A stretch of 64,000 bases of DNA, from the NCBI GenBank assembly GCA_020161655.1, contig JAIUPC010000008.1, forward strand, positions 62,001 through 126,000. The letters are read 5' to 3'. How positions within the stretch are numbered: position 1 is the first letter of the stretch; each line of letters begins with the position of its first letter. Origin of the DNA: Pseudomonadota bacterium. Its GTDB lineage: Bacteria; Pseudomonadota; Alphaproteobacteria; Rhodobacterales; Rhodobacteraceae. Shown piece by piece: positions 16,470-25,630 of the stretch. The notes under the pieces are model-generated. The model saw only the letters and a program-made list of their open reading frames with translations, did no database searches and was not told the origin of the DNA. The position numbers were made by a program, and so were the translations under genes.

Positions 16470-18233
16470 TCAGCCGGGCAGGACGAAGAACCAGTTCGCC
16501 CAGAGGACCACCACCGCCCCGGCGACCAGCGCCAGATAGGGCAGCATCCCGGCCTTTCTTTCGCCCAGCTCGCCGTATGGCAGGCCGAGATCTTCATAGG
16601 CTTCCTTCGGGAACTTGCCGCCATCCTGAAGGTAGTGGCGATACCAGAACACCGGGAAGATGAAGGCCGCGAAGATCAGGCCGGACCAGAGCGCATTCTC
16701 ATAGCCCCAGACCTTTGCGCCTGCGCCAAGGAAAAGCGCGTTGACGAAGGCAAGGAGCGTATTCAGCCCGATCAGCCAGGTCGGCGCCTTCCACGGCCGG
16801 TCCATGTGGGCGCTGTCGATGCGGTGAATCCAGCCGGCGTTCAGGTTCAGGAAGTTGAACATGATGTAGCCGACGTTGGAAATCGCGAGGACGTAGAAGT
16901 AGCCCGCGATGTCCGAAGCCAGCGCCAGCAGGACGACGTTGAAGCCGAAGTCGGTCCACATCGCCTTCGACGGCGCGCCGTGGCTGTTCACCTCGCCAAG
17001 GTACTTCGGCAGCCAGCCGTCGCGCGAGCCCTGGTAGAGCGTGCGCGACGACCCGGCCATCGCGGTCATGATGGCAAGGAAAAGCGCAAGGATCATCAGG
17101 ATCACGAAGATCTGGGTGATGACCTTGCCGCCGCCGATCATGTTGCCCAGCGCCTCGCCGATGCCGGTGCCGTCGACGATGCCGGGGGAAAGCATCCCGG
17201 CATGGCCGAGAACCCCCTGGAACGAGAACGGGATCAGGAAGAAGAAGACGCAGCAGAGCAGACCCGAATAGAAGATCGCCCGGAAGGTATCGGTCTTGGG
17301 GTCCTTCAGTTCGCGGGTGTAGCAGACCGCAGTTTCAAAGCCGTAGGTCGACCAGGCCGCAATGTAGAGGCCGCCGAGGAAAAGCGTCCATCCGCCGATG
17401 TCCCATGTCCCGTCCTCGCCGGAATAGGCGGCAGTGGGCGGCACGAGGTTGGTGACGTTCATCCAGTCGATGGCGCCGGTCAGGATCGGCACGAGGCCCA
17501 CGAGAAGCAAGGGCACCAGCACGATGATCGCCAGCCATTTCTGCGCCGAGGCCGTGGAGGCGATGCCCCGGTGCTGGATGGCGAGGATGATGAGCATCAG
17601 GATGACGCCGATGATGAAGGTGGAGTTGAAGTGCAGGTTCCCGAGGCCAGGAATGGTGATGGAGAAGGCTTCCCAGACCCGGAAGGCCGGGGTCAGGGCG
17701 CTGACGGCATCAGCCGAGGCCACGGCCTGGATCGCGGCATCCGCCGTCGTCCCGGCATTCGCGGCCATGTAGTCGACCACGCTTTGCGTCTCGGCGGTGT
17801 AGTTGGCGATGTTCGCGGCAACCCAGTCGATCACCGGCTGGCTGTCGGCGATCGGGATCGGAAAGAGCGCGTTCAGGATGTAGCCCGCAGCGATGGCGCA
17901 ACCAAGCGACAGCACCGGCGACCAGGCGAACCAGTTGCACCAGACCGACAGGGGCGCGATCAGCTTGCTGTAGCGCAGCCAGGCCGTGGCGCCGTAGACC
18001 GAGGTGCCGCCCGACTTGTTGCCGAACATGCCGGCCATTTCGGCGTAGGTGAAGCTTTGCAGAAAACCCATGATCATCGAGATGATCCAGACGAGGAAGG
18101 CCAGTTTCCCGGTTGTCCCCGCAATCCCGCCGATCGAGAAAAGCACCAGCGGCGGCACACCGGCCGCGACCCAGAAGGCGCCCTTCCAACTCAGCGCACG
18201 GACCATCTGGCCCGAACCTTGTTCCGTCGTCAT
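16470..18233 (-). CDS. APC-superfamily permease, candidate methylated-amine importer
   Basis: This 587-residue integral membrane protein has about 12 transmembrane segments and APC amino-acid/polyamine permease features (FSIGGIAGTTGKLAFLVWI near the start, YGFETAVCYTRELKDPKTDTFRA midway). A polar stretch of about 80 residues after TM5 (PIADSQPVIDWVAANIANY to FSITIPGLGNLHF) is unusually long for the family and probably lies outside the membrane. The ATG at 18233 is preceded by GGAGCGAGGG; the in-frame upstream reading has no membrane character. It lies directly downstream of tmm and upstream of dmm, so trimethylamine, its N-oxide or dimethylamine is the likely cargo, which is inference from position. 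A terminator follows. Confidence 0.83.
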   Translation of the reverse strand: MTTEQGSGQMVRALSWKGAFWVAAGVPPLVLFSIGGIAGTTGKLAFLVWIISMIMGFLQSFTYAEMAGMFGNKSGGTSVYGATAWLRYSKLIAPLSVWCNWFAWSPVLSLGCAIAAGYILNALFPIPIADSQPVIDWVAANIANYTAETQSVVDYMAANAGTTADAAIQAVASADAVSALTPAFRVWEAFSITIPGLGNLHFNSTFIIGVILMLIILAIQHRGIASTASAQKWLAIIVLVPLLLVGLVPILTGAIDWMNVTNLVPPTAAYSGEDGTWDIGGWTLFLGGLYIAAWSTYGFETAVCYTRELKDPKTDTFRAIFYSGLLCCVFFFLIPFSFQGVLGHAGMLSPGIVDGTGIGEALGNMIGGGKVITQIFVILMILALFLAIMTAMAGSSRTLYQGSRDGWLPKYLGEVNSHGAPSKAMWTDFGFNVVLLALASDIAGYFYVLAISNVGYIMFNFLNLNAGWIHRIDSAHMDRPWKAPTWLIGLNTLLAFVNALFLGAGAKVWGYENALWSGLIFAAFIFPVFWYRHYLQDGGKFPKEAYEDLGLPYGELGERKAGMLPYLALVAGAVVVLWANWFFVLPG

Positions 18234-18589
18234 TCCCTCGCTCCTGTTGACCGGCGGATGGTTCGTCTCACCTGGCCTCTGGCCCGATTTGGCGTCCTTC
18301 CGCGCTTGAGATGGTTCGTATCCGGGTTGGATTCGGCCGTTTAGGCCCGCACCCGCAGTTCCCGACGCTCCTTTGTCCCGCGTTTCCCCTCGGGTCGTGT
18401 CGCGGTCGCTTGGTCGGCGACACGATACCGCGAAGAAAAGCACGGCGAGGGTCACATGGCGAGAGAAATTTTAATTAAGAGAATATTTGTTTCCAGAGCT
18501 GTGGCGCTGACGCCCCTGCCCGAAAGCGCGGCAAAGAAAAACGGCCCCGGCGGGAACCGGGGCCGTCAGGTCTATCCGCGCAGCGGGGA
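18234..18589. other. 356-base intergenic region between tmm and the APC permease gene
   Basis: This stretch holds the tmm terminator (18536-18566), an AT-rich block (18463-18493) that probably contains the permease promoter, and about 220 bases of GC-rich leader before the permease start. I find no credible gene, tRNA or small-RNA structure in it. The long leader could be a regulated 5' untranslated region, but no conserved motif is recognisable. Confidence 0.6.
18536..18566 (-). terminator. Rho-independent terminator after tmm
   Basis: A perfect 10-base stem (ACGGCCCCGG/CCGGGGCCGT, 18541-18550 and 18557-18566) with a 6-base loop is followed on the minus strand by a run of five T bases. It lies 24 bases after the tmm stop. 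Confidence 0.88.
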
Positions 18590-19933
18590 TCAGTTGCGCA
18601 GATAGCTTTCCATCGAATCCTCCAGCGCGTCCTTCCAGGGCGTGTGGTGGATCGGGGCCATCGTGCCGGTGATGACCGACTTGTAGGCGTTGTTGCGGAA
18701 GGCCATGATGTCCTGCTTCTTGTGTTCCTTCCATTCGTAGAAGGCCTCGCAGGCGCCATCGACATCGAAGGACGGATAGTCCGTTTCGGCGATCAGTTCC
18801 TTCACATAGTCGCCCTGATAGTGGATCGCGTCATGCGCATCCTTGCCGGCATCCTCGCCCGCCACGCGGTCCGCGACATCCTTCAGAAGCGCCTTCTTGT
18901 CGGCCGGAATCGCGATCCGCCCCATGATCGCGTCGCGCACCCACCAGGCCTGCGCGTCGAACATGTTGAAGGTGAACCACTGGTCCTGCATGCCAAGGAA
19001 GAAGAGCTTCGGGTTGTTGACCCAGGCCACGCCCTTGTAGAGGTCCGCCGTCGCGAGCCGGTTCGCCGTCTTCAGGCGCAGATCGTCGGGCAGGAACGGG
19101 AAATGGTGCTTGTAGCCGGTGCAGAGGATGATCGCATCGACCTTCTTCGAGGTGCCGTCGGAGAAATAGGCGGTGTTCTCGTCGACCCGCTCAAGCTTCG
19201 GCACTTCCTTCCAGTTGTCGGGCCATTTGAAGGCCATCGGCGCGTTGCGATAGGCGACGGTGATCGACTTCGCGCCGTACTTCCAGCACTGCGATCCGAT
19301 GTCCTCGGCCGAATAGGATGAGCCGAGAAGCAGAAGGTCCTTGCCCGAGAACTCGCGCGCATCGCGGAAGTCGTGGGCGTGAAGGACGCGGCCGTTGAAC
19401 TTGTCGAAGCCGGGATAGGCGGGGACGTTCGGCACCGAGAAATGGCCCGAGGCGACGACGACATTGTCGAACTCTTCCTCGTACATCCGGTCATTCTTCA
19501 GGTCATGTGCGGTGACGGTGAAGTTGCCCTTGGCCTCGTTGTAGCGAACCATGCGGATCGTGGTGGAAAACCGGATCCAGTCGCGCACGCCGGCCTTCTT
19601 CACCCGACCTTCGATATAGTCGAAGAGCACGGCGCGGGGCGGGTAGCTGGCGATCTGCTTGCCGAAATGTTCCTCGAAGGAATAGTCGGCGAATTCCAGA
19701 CCTTCCTTCGGGCCGTTGGACCAGAGGTAGCGGTACATGCTGCAATGCACGGGCTCGCCGTATTCATCAAGGCCGGTGCGCCAGGTGTAGTTCCACAAGC
19801 CGCCCCAGTTCGACTGCTTTTCAAAGCAGACGACCTCGGGGATATCGGCGCCCTTGGCTTTTGCGGACTGAAAGGCGCGAAGCATGGCGAGGCCCGAGGG
19901 GCCTGCGCCGATCACGGCAACTTTCTTCGTCAT
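18590..19933 (-). CDS. tmm: Trimethylamine monooxygenase (Tmm), bacterial flavin-containing monooxygenase
   Basis: The 447-residue protein oxidises trimethylamine to its N-oxide with FAD, NADPH and O2. The FAD site is GAGPSG (residues 9-14), the FMO fingerprint [11 protein letters not shown] spans 179-189, and the NADPH site is GSSYSAED (204-211). The regions [21 protein letters not shown] and [19 protein letters not shown] fit Tmm more closely than other FMOs, and length agrees with the family. It is transcribed alone or with the permease gene. A TTGACA promoter lies at 19991-20020 and a strong terminator follows the stop. It diverges from a cupin gene. Confidence 0.92.
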   Translation of the reverse strand: MTKKVAVIGAGPSGLAMLRAFQSAKAKGADIPEVVCFEKQSNWGGLWNYTWRTGLDEYGEPVHCSMYRYLWSNGPKEGLEFADYSFEEHFGKQIASYPPRAVLFDYIEGRVKKAGVRDWIRFSTTIRMVRYNEAKGNFTVTAHDLKNDRMYEEEFDNVVVASGHFSVPNVPAYPGFDKFNGRVLHAHDFRDAREFSGKDLLLLGSSYSAEDIGSQCWKYGAKSITVAYRNAPMAFKWPDNWKEVPKLERVDENTAYFSDGTSKKVDAIILCTGYKHHFPFLPDDLRLKTANRLATADLYKGVAWVNNPKLFFLGMQDQWFTFNMFDAQAWWVRDAIMGRIAIPADKKALLKDVADRVAGEDAGKDAHDAIHYQGDYVKELIAETDYPSFDVDGACEAFYEWKEHKKQDIMAFRNNAYKSVITGTMAPIHHTPWKDALEDSMESYLRN

Positions 19934-19990
19934 ATGGTTCTCCCGTTGACTGAAATCCTGGCAGGGTTCGCGGCGCGCTGCCTTGGAGGA

Positions 19991-20020
19991 AACCTAGTGG
20001 CTTTGTTGCTGCGCTGTCAA
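19991..20020 (-). promoter_or_regulatory. Predicted sigma-70-type promoter of tmm
   Basis: The minus strand has TTGACA (20015-20020), an 18-base spacer and TAGGTT (19991-19996), ending 57 bases before the tmm start. The preceding bases AAGAAGATTTGACA resemble the TTTCTTGACA boxes seen before several other genes of the pathway. Confidence 0.5.
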
Positions 20021-20108
20021 ATCTTCTTCCTGAGGGTAAACATGATTGCATGGGGCTTGCGCAGGTTTCGCCGCTTGGGCAGGCTCCCTTGGAGCATGGA
20101 GTTTAACG

Positions 20109-20474
20109 ATGAAGAAGATGTCGCCTTCCGACCGCAAGATCGCCAACGTCCGCGAGGGCCAGTTCCGGCCCTTCGTCTACCCGGACGGCACAGCCCTTGG
20201 CGATGAGGTCCTGCAACTCGACGAGGACCGCGCCCTTGGCGAAGGCTTCCACGTCTACCGGATGCCCGCCGGCATGACGACGCGCGCGCATCGCCACAAC
20301 GGCCACGAACAGTTCCTGATTCTCGAAGGCGAGTTGCACGAGAGCGACGGGACGATCCTTAAGGCCGGCGATCTGGTGTTCTACAAGAACGGCAGCGAAC
20401 ACAGTTCATTCACGCCCGATGGCTGCCTTCTGGCCGTCCACATCGCCGGGCCGGAGATCACGGTCGAGGACTGA
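20109..20474 (+). CDS. Small cupin-domain protein
   Basis: This is a 121-residue single-domain cupin. The metal-binding motif is AHRHNGHEQFLILEGEL (His pair and Glu, residues 56-72), with a second-motif His in GSEHSSF, so a bound metal is likely. The ATG at 20109 follows TGGAG by 7 bases; an upstream in-frame extension overlaps the promoter region and lacks a ribosome site. It diverges from tmm and may be controlled with it. Cupins of this size include isomerases, dioxygenases and ligand-binding proteins; the specific role is not recognisable. Confidence 0.75.
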   Translation: MKKMSPSDRKIANVREGQFRPFVYPDGTALGDEVLQLDEDRALGEGFHVYRMPAGMTTRAHRHNGHEQFLILEGELHESDGTILKAGDLVFYKNGSEHSSFTPDGCLLAVHIAGPEITVED

Positions 20475-20489
20475 CTGCCTCCCCGCCAC

Positions 20490-20906
20490 TCAGCGCGCCA
20501 CGAGCACGCTGCAATCGGCATGGCCCGCAACCTCTGCCGCGACCGAGCCAAGGACGAGGCGTTTCACGCCGCGCTTGTCGCCGGTGCCCATGACGATCAG
20601 CGAGAAATCCTGCTGCGCCGCGTAGGTGACGATGGCTGCCGCCGTCTCACGCGAGATCAGTTCGGCGGTGTCGACATCGGTCAGGCCGGCGTCGCGGGCC
20701 GTGGTTGCGGCGGCGGACAGAATCTTTGCTGCGTCGGCGTCACTCCAATGGGCAATCGTCGGGCCGCCACGGGCGCCGCCCTCGGCGACATTGACGATGC
20801 AGATCGTCAGGTGGCCCTTGTTCAGCTTGGCCAGATCGATGGCCTGCACAAGGCCGGTGGTCGCGTGGTCGGTGCCATCAATCGGGCAGAGAATCCGGGC
20901 GGTCAT
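20490..20906 (-). CDS. UspA-family universal stress protein
   Basis: The 138-residue protein has the Usp fold. It opens ILCPIDGTDHATTGLVQAIDLA, with the conserved Asp of the nucleotide site, and ends with the ATP-binding GTGDKRGVKRLVLGSVAAEV (a G-2x-G-9x-G-S pattern). It converges on the cupin gene with 15 bases between them. A TTTCTTGACG box lies about 70 bases before its start. The role may be stress protection during amine metabolism, where formaldehyde is released, but that is inference. Confidence 0.85.
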   Translation of the reverse strand: MTARILCPIDGTDHATTGLVQAIDLAKLNKGHLTICIVNVAEGGARGGPTIAHWSDADAAKILSAAATTARDAGLTDVDTAELISRETAAAIVTYAAQQDFSLIVMGTGDKRGVKRLVLGSVAAEVAGHADCSVLVAR

Positions 20907-20973
20907 GCGGTGTTTCCTTTCCTGCTGTATCCGCCCCAGTATGCAGCCCCCTTCGCCGCCGGTCGTTGACTTG

Positions 20974-20983
20974 CGTCAAGAAA
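20974..20983 (-). promoter_or_regulatory. TTTCTTGACG box upstream of the usp gene
   Basis: On the minus strand GGGGAAAGTTTCTTGACG precedes the universal-stress gene start by about 70 bases. The AAAGTTTCTTG core is identical to the one before mgsA (25437-25446) and nearly so to the one before dmmD. Confidence 0.4.
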
Positions 20984-21012
20984 CTTTCCCCTCAGGCAAT
21001 TTCCTCGAAACG

Positions 21013-21053
21013 AGAAAGGGCGGCCCCCGCCGTTTCCGGCTGAGGACCGCCCC
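21013..21053 (-). terminator. Terminator of the mgsABC-gmaS operon
   Basis: The minus strand after the gmaS stop has a stem of GGGCGGTCC and GGGCCGCCC (one mismatch) enclosing a smaller GCCG/CGGC hairpin, followed by TTTCTCGTTT. A perfect palindrome CCCCTTCGCGAAGGGG (21070-21085) lies between it and the stop codon. Confidence 0.65.
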
Positions 21054-21087
21054 CTAGGGCTGCATGCTTCCCCTTCGCGAAGGGGCG

Positions 21088-22395
21088 TCAGATGTCGAGC
21101 GTGTTCTGGGTTTCCCAGGCGGAGAAATGCGAACAGTAGCTGTCCCACTCCTTGCGCTTCAGCTTCAGGAAGGCGGTCGAGAATTCGTCGCCCATCATCG
21201 ACTTCAGGGTCTTGTCCTTGTCGTATTCGCGCAAGGCGTCGAGAAGGTTCAGCGGCAGCTTCGGCGCGTTCTTCACCGTATGGCCCTGCTGATACATGTC
21301 GATGTCATAGCGCCGGCCCGGATCGGCCTTGGTGCGGACCCCGTCGATACCGGCGGCAAGGATCACCGCCTGCATGAGGTAAGGGTTGGCCGCGCCATCG
21401 GGCAGGCGTAGTTCGAACCGGCCGGGGCCGGGGACGCGCACCATGTGGGTGCGGTTGTTGCCGGTCCAGGTGACGGTGTTCGGCGCCCAGGTTGCGCCCG
21501 AAGTGGTGCGCGGCGCGTTGATGCGCTTGTAGCTGTTGACGGTCGGGTTGCAGATCGCCGCCAGCGCCGAGGCATGCTTCATGATGCCGCCCAGGAAGTT
21601 GCGGCCCTGTTCCGACAGGCCAAGCTCCTTCGTCTTGTCGGCAAAGGCGTTGGTCTTGCCGTCAAGGCTCCAGACCGAGATATGGGCATGGCAGCCCGAC
21701 CCGGTCAGGCCCTTGAAGGGCTTCGGCATGAAGGTGGCGCGGAAGCCGTGCTTTTCGGCAATCGACTTCGTCATGAACTTGAAGAAGCTGTGCTTGTCCG
21801 CCGTCTGCAGCACGTCATCGTATTTCCAGTTCATCTCGAACTGGCCGATCGCGTCCTCGTGGTCGTTCTGGTAGGCCTCCCAGCCCAGCTCCAGCATGTA
21901 GTCGCAGATTTCGGAGATGACGTCGTAGCGGCGCATCACCGCCTGCTGGTCGTAACAGGGCTTTTCGGCAGTGTCATAGGCATCGGAAACACCCGTGCCG
22001 TCGGCATTCAGGATGAAGAACTCCGGCTCCACCCCGGTCTTGACGCGCAGCCCAAGCTCCGCCGCCTCGCCGATCAGCCGTTCGAGCACGTTGCGCGGGG
22101 CTTGCTGGACAAGCTTTTCCTCCATCGTCGCGCGCGCGGCAACCCAGGCGACGTCCTTCTTCCACGGCAGCTGGATCGCCGAGTCCGGATCGGGAACTGC
22201 CATCAGGTCGGGGTGCGCCGGGGTCAGGTCAAGCCAGGTGGCAAAGCCCGCGAAACCCGCGCCGTCCACGGCCATGTCGTTGATCGCCTGCGTGGGCACG
22301 AGCTTGGCCCGCTGACTTCCGAAGAGGTCAGTGTAGGAGATCATGAAATACTTGACGCCCTTTTCCTTGGCCCATTTGGCAAGGTCCTTCGTCAT
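21088..22395 (-). CDS. gmaS: Gamma-glutamylmethylamide synthetase
   Basis: This 435-residue member of the glutamine synthetase family joins methylamine to glutamate with ATP, giving gamma-glutamylmethylamide. The N-terminal beta-grasp opens GVKYFMISYTDLFGSQRAK. Metal and substrate motifs are VEPEFFIL, QFEMNWKYDD, GSGCHAHISVW and NNRTHMVRVPGPGRFELRLP. The last part differs from glutamine synthetases in the way typical of GmaS. It is the last gene of mgsA-mgsB-mgsC-gmaS, which makes the assignment firm. The ATG at 22395 is taken; a GTG one codon upstream is equally in frame. A strong hairpin region follows. Confidence 0.92.
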   Translation of the reverse strand: MTKDLAKWAKEKGVKYFMISYTDLFGSQRAKLVPTQAINDMAVDGAGFAGFATWLDLTPAHPDLMAVPDPDSAIQLPWKKDVAWVAARATMEEKLVQQAPRNVLERLIGEAAELGLRVKTGVEPEFFILNADGTGVSDAYDTAEKPCYDQQAVMRRYDVISEICDYMLELGWEAYQNDHEDAIGQFEMNWKYDDVLQTADKHSFFKFMTKSIAEKHGFRATFMPKPFKGLTGSGCHAHISVWSLDGKTNAFADKTKELGLSEQGRNFLGGIMKHASALAAICNPTVNSYKRINAPRTTSGATWAPNTVTWTGNNRTHMVRVPGPGRFELRLPDGAANPYLMQAVILAAGIDGVRTKADPGRRYDIDMYQQGHTVKNAPKLPLNLLDALREYDKDKTLKSMMGDEFSTAFLKLKRKEWDSYCSHFSAWETQNTLDI

Positions 22396-22448
22396 CACTG
22401 TCGCTCCCTGAGTCTTTTCTTGTGTCCGTGTGAAAGGGGAACGGGGGC

Positions 22449-23777
22449 TCAGAAGCCGCCGTTCCGTCCCGGTATCCAGCTGGTGCCAGCCAGCGGAACG
22501 CCCGCCATCGCCGCCGCCTCGATGGTCAGCGAGCAGAGGTCCTCGGGCTCGAGGTTGTGGAGGTGGTTCTTGCCGCAGGCGCGCGCGATGGTCTGCGCCT
22601 CAAGCGTCATCACCTTCAGGTAGTTCTTCAGTCGGCGCCCACCGAGAACCGGGTCGAAGCGCTTGAAAAGCTCCGGATCCTGGGTGGTGATGCCGGCGGG
22701 GTCCTTGCCTTCGTGCCAGTCGTCATAGGCATCCGCGGTGGTGCCGAGCTTCTGGTATTCCTCTTCCCACATCGGATCGTTGTCACCGAGCGCGATCAGC
22801 GCCGCGGTACCAATGGCCACCGCATCGGCGCCAAGCGCCATGGCCTTGGCCACGTCGGCACCCGACCGGATGCCGCCCGATACGATGAGCTGCACCTTGC
22901 GGTGCATGCCGAGATCCTGCAGCGCCTTCACTGCCTGCGGAATGCAGGCGAGGATCGGCATGCCGACATGCTCGATGAACACGTCCTGCGTCGCCGCCGT
23001 GCCGCCCTGCATGCCGTCAAGGACGACGACATCCGCCCCGGCCTTCACCGCAAGTGCGGTGTCGTAATAGGGCCGCGCGCCGCCGACCTTCACATAGATC
23101 GGCTTTTCCCAGTCCGTGATCTCGCGGAGTTCGTGGATCTTGATCTCAAGGTCATCCGGTCCGGTCCAGTCCGGGTGGCGACAGGCCGAGCGCTGGTCGA
23201 TGCCCTTTGGCAGGTTGCGCATATTGGCCACGCGGTCGGAAATCTTCTGGCCCAGAAGCATGCCGCCGCCGCCGGGTTTGGCGCCCTGCCCGACCACGAC
23301 CTCAATCGCGTCGGCGCGGCGGAGGTCGTCGGGGTTCATGCCGTAGCGCGAGGGCAGATACTGATAGACCAGCGTCTTCGAATGGCCGCGCTCTTCCTCG
23401 GTCATGCCGCCGTCGCCGGTGGTGGTCGAGGTGCCGGCGGCCGAGGCGCCACGGCCAAGGGCTTCCTTCGCCGGGCCGGAAAGCGCGCCGAAGGACATGC
23501 CCGCAATGGTGACGGGAATGTCCAGATGGATCGGCTTTTTCGCGAACCGCGTGCCAAGCCAGACATCGGTCGCGCATTTCTCGCGGTAGCCTTCGAGCGG
23601 ATAGCGACTGATGGAGGCGCCAAGGAACAGGAGGTCATCGAAATGCGGCAGGTGCCGCTTGGTGCCGCCGCCGCGAATATCGTAGATGCCGGAGGCAGCC
23701 GCGCGGCGGATTTCGGCATTCACCGCCGGGGTGAAGGTAGCCGAGAAACGGGGCGGGGTACGGGGAAGATCGGTCAT
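22449..23777 (-). CDS. mgsC: N-methylglutamate synthase subunit C (glutamate-synthase FMN domain)
   Basis: The 442-residue protein matches the FMN/iron-sulfur synthase domain of glutamate synthase (GltB central part, GlxD). Seen are IAGMSFGALSGPAKEALGRG, GEGG-like TTGDGGMTEEER, the GQGAKPGGGGML loop and the flavin phosphate site LIVSGGIRSGADVAKAMALG. It catalyses the transfer of the methylamine group onto 2-oxoglutarate, giving N-methylglutamate. It lies 9 bases after mgsB and 53 before gmaS. A bona fide glutamate synthase is excluded because the three domains are separate short genes. Confidence 0.9.
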   Translation of the reverse strand: MTDLPRTPPRFSATFTPAVNAEIRRAAASGIYDIRGGGTKRHLPHFDDLLFLGASISRYPLEGYREKCATDVWLGTRFAKKPIHLDIPVTIAGMSFGALSGPAKEALGRGASAAGTSTTTGDGGMTEEERGHSKTLVYQYLPSRYGMNPDDLRRADAIEVVVGQGAKPGGGGMLLGQKISDRVANMRNLPKGIDQRSACRHPDWTGPDDLEIKIHELREITDWEKPIYVKVGGARPYYDTALAVKAGADVVVLDGMQGGTAATQDVFIEHVGMPILACIPQAVKALQDLGMHRKVQLIVSGGIRSGADVAKAMALGADAVAIGTAALIALGDNDPMWEEEYQKLGTTADAYDDWHEGKDPAGITTQDPELFKRFDPVLGGRRLKNYLKVMTLEAQTIARACGKNHLHNLEPEDLCSLTIEAAAMAGVPLAGTSWIPGRNGGF

Positions 23778-23786
23778 TCGATTGCC

Positions 23787-24476
23787 TCAGTAGGCCGACG
23801 CATTGTCGATGTTGAAGTTGTAGAGATTGCGGGCCGAGCCATAGCGCTTGAACTCTTCCGGCCTGGCCATCCCGTCGGCCTCGCCGCGCTTCAGGAGGTC
23901 GGCCAGAAGGGCAAGATGTTCGGGCCGCATCTCTTTTTCGATGCAGTCGGCCCCGAGAGACTTCACGCTGCCGCGCACGAAAAGCCGAGCTTCGTAAAGG
24001 CTGTCGCCCAAGGCATCGCCGGCATCGCCGAGGACGACGAGGTTGCCCGACTGCGCCATGAAGGCCGACATGTGGCCGATGGAACCGTGAACGACGATGT
24101 CGATGCCCTTCATCGACACGCCGCAGCGCGACGAGGCATTGCCCTTGATGACCAGAAGCCCGCCCCGTCCGGTTGCTCCGGCATACTGGCTGGCGTTGCC
24201 GTCGATGATGACGGTGCCCGATATCATGTTTTCCGCCACGCCCGGCCCCGCCGACCCCTTGATGCGGATCGTCGCCTGCTTGTTCATGCCGGCGCAGTAA
24301 TAGCCGGTGGAGCCGCGCACGGTGATATCGACCGGCGCGTCCACCCCGGCGGCGATGGCATGTGCGCCCTTGGGGTTCACGACCTCCCAGGCGGTCATGT
24401 TGGTCTGGCCCTTCAGCGCGTGCAGCGCTGAATTGAGCGCCCGAAGGCCCTCTTTGCCCAGATCGAAATTCTGCAT
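23787..24476 (-). CDS. mgsB: N-methylglutamate synthase subunit B (GXGXG domain)
   Basis: This 229-residue protein is the right-handed beta-helix GXGXG domain of glutamate synthase as a separate gene. Repeated turns such as ITVRGSTGYYCAGM, IRIKGSAGPGVAENM, VVHGSIGHMSAFM and LVVLGDAGDALGDSLYE show it. It is structural and joins the amidotransferase and FMN subunits. The ATG at 24476 is chosen because the domain starts within 25 residues; a longer upstream reading lies wholly inside mgsA in another frame. It follows mgsA by 4 bases. Confidence 0.9.
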   Translation of the reverse strand: MQNFDLGKEGLRALNSALHALKGQTNMTAWEVVNPKGAHAIAAGVDAPVDITVRGSTGYYCAGMNKQATIRIKGSAGPGVAENMISGTVIIDGNASQYAGATGRGGLLVIKGNASSRCGVSMKGIDIVVHGSIGHMSAFMAQSGNLVVLGDAGDALGDSLYEARLFVRGSVKSLGADCIEKEMRPEHLALLADLLKRGEADGMARPEEFKRYGSARNLYNFNIDNASAY

Positions 24477-24480
24477 TCTC

Positions 24481-25377
24481 TCAACGCTCCCAGAAGTAGA
24501 CGGTGGCGGGCTCCGGTTCCCAGACGCGGGCGGTCTCGATTCCCGGCAGGTTGACGAGCGCGCGGTATTCGGTGCCGAAAGCCACGTATTCATCGGTTTC
24601 GGCCATGACCGCCGGCTTGCAGGCGATGGGGTCGCGCACGACGCCGAAGCCGTTCTTGGTGCCGACGACGAAGGTGAAGAAACCGTCAAGGTCGGTCAGC
24701 GTGGATTCCAGCGCCTCACCCAACGCCTCGCCGTCGCTCAGCTTGTGGCTGATGAAGGCGGCGGCGACCTCGGTGTCATTCTCGGTCTCGAAGGTCATGC
24801 CGTGGCGCTTCAACTCGCGGCGGACGCCGTTGTGGTTGGAGAGTGAGCCGTTGTGGACAAGGCACTGGTCCGACCCGGTCGAGAACGGGTGCGCGCCCAT
24901 CGTCGTCACGGCGGATTCGGTCGCCATGCGGGTGTGGCCGATGCCGTGGGTGCCGTGCATCTTGGCCACATCGAAACGGGCGGCCACGTCCTTGGGCAGG
25001 CCAACCTCCTTGAAGATCTCGATGGAGTCGCCGACGCTCATCACCTTCATTTCGGGTCTGAGGTGGGAAAGCGCGGACCGCGCGGCGGCAAGCTGGCCAA
25101 GCGGAACCTCAAGCACCGCATGGGTGCTTTTCACCATCATCGCGACCGGCTGGCCGATGGCGTCATGCAGGTCGCCGTCAAGATCCTTGAAATCGCGTTC
25201 GGGATGCGCGGACTGCACGGTGATCTTGCCGAGCCCGTCCTTCGCGCCGGAATAGATGGCGATGCCAGCGCTGTCGGGGCCGCGGTCGGTCATGGTGACC
25301 AGCATGTCGGCAAGCATGGCGCCCAGCTTCGGTTCAAGTTTGGGGTCCTTCAGGAACAACCCAACGATGCCACACAT
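24481..25377 (-). CDS. mgsA: N-methylglutamate synthase subunit A (class II glutamine amidotransferase)
   Basis: The 298-residue protein starts MCGIVGLFLKD, so Cys2 becomes the N-terminal nucleophile after Met removal, as in class II amidotransferases (GlxB). RMATESAV and HNGSLSNHNGVRREL are the expected glutamine-site loops. It hydrolyses the amide of gamma-glutamylmethylamide and channels methylamine to MgsC. The ATG at 25377 is fixed by the nucleophile Cys; an in-frame start 45 bases upstream would bury it. It is the first gene of mgsABC-gmaS, and a TTTCTTGCCA box lies 60 bases upstream. Confidence 0.92.
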   Translation of the reverse strand: MCGIVGLFLKDPKLEPKLGAMLADMLVTMTDRGPDSAGIAIYSGAKDGLGKITVQSAHPERDFKDLDGDLHDAIGQPVAMMVKSTHAVLEVPLGQLAAARSALSHLRPEMKVMSVGDSIEIFKEVGLPKDVAARFDVAKMHGTHGIGHTRMATESAVTTMGAHPFSTGSDQCLVHNGSLSNHNGVRRELKRHGMTFETENDTEVAAAFISHKLSDGEALGEALESTLTDLDGFFTFVVGTKNGFGVVRDPIACKPAVMAETDEYVAFGTEYRALVNLPGIETARVWEPEPATVYFWER

Positions 25378-25436
25378 GGATTCGTCTCCTTCTACTGTCT
25401 GGCGTGACGCTAGCACTGGCACGGCCGCCTATCAAC

Positions 25437-25446
25437 TGGCAAGAAA
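25437..25446 (-). promoter_or_regulatory. TTTCTTGCCA box upstream of mgsA
   Basis: The minus strand reads AAAAAGTTTCTTGCCA, ending 60 bases before the mgsA start. It shares AAAGTTTCTTG with the element before the usp gene. Confidence 0.4.
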
Positions 25447-25512
25447 CTTTTTCGCCTAACGGGAAATCTGCGACAGACGCAGACTGGCTCCCAAAAGATC
25501 GGCTGAATGCGG

Positions 25513-25524
25513 TTTCTCTTGACA
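25513..25524 (+). promoter_or_regulatory. TTTCTCTTGACA box upstream of the small-subunit/permease operon
   Basis: A perfect -35 hexamer TTGACA (25519-25524) preceded by TTTCTC lies 107 bases before the GTG start at 25631. No good -10 at standard spacing is seen, so an activator may be needed. TTTTCC (25540) and GGGAAAA (25571) flank the AT-rich middle and may be regulator half-sites. Confidence 0.4.
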
Positions 25525-25630
25525 GAATGTCGCAGGGAGTTTTCCTTATGTAAAACAAATTCTCCGCAGAGGGAAAAGACCGCAGCAGCGACAGCGGGAC
25601 AACAAGCGCAACAGGACAAGGGAGGGGACT

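Noticed and set aside
25540..25577. The same long-spaced inverted repeat as at 29614-29654
   Set aside because: The half-sites TTTTCC and GGGAAAA are similar, but the spacing differs by about five bases, half a helical turn, so I do not claim one shared operator.
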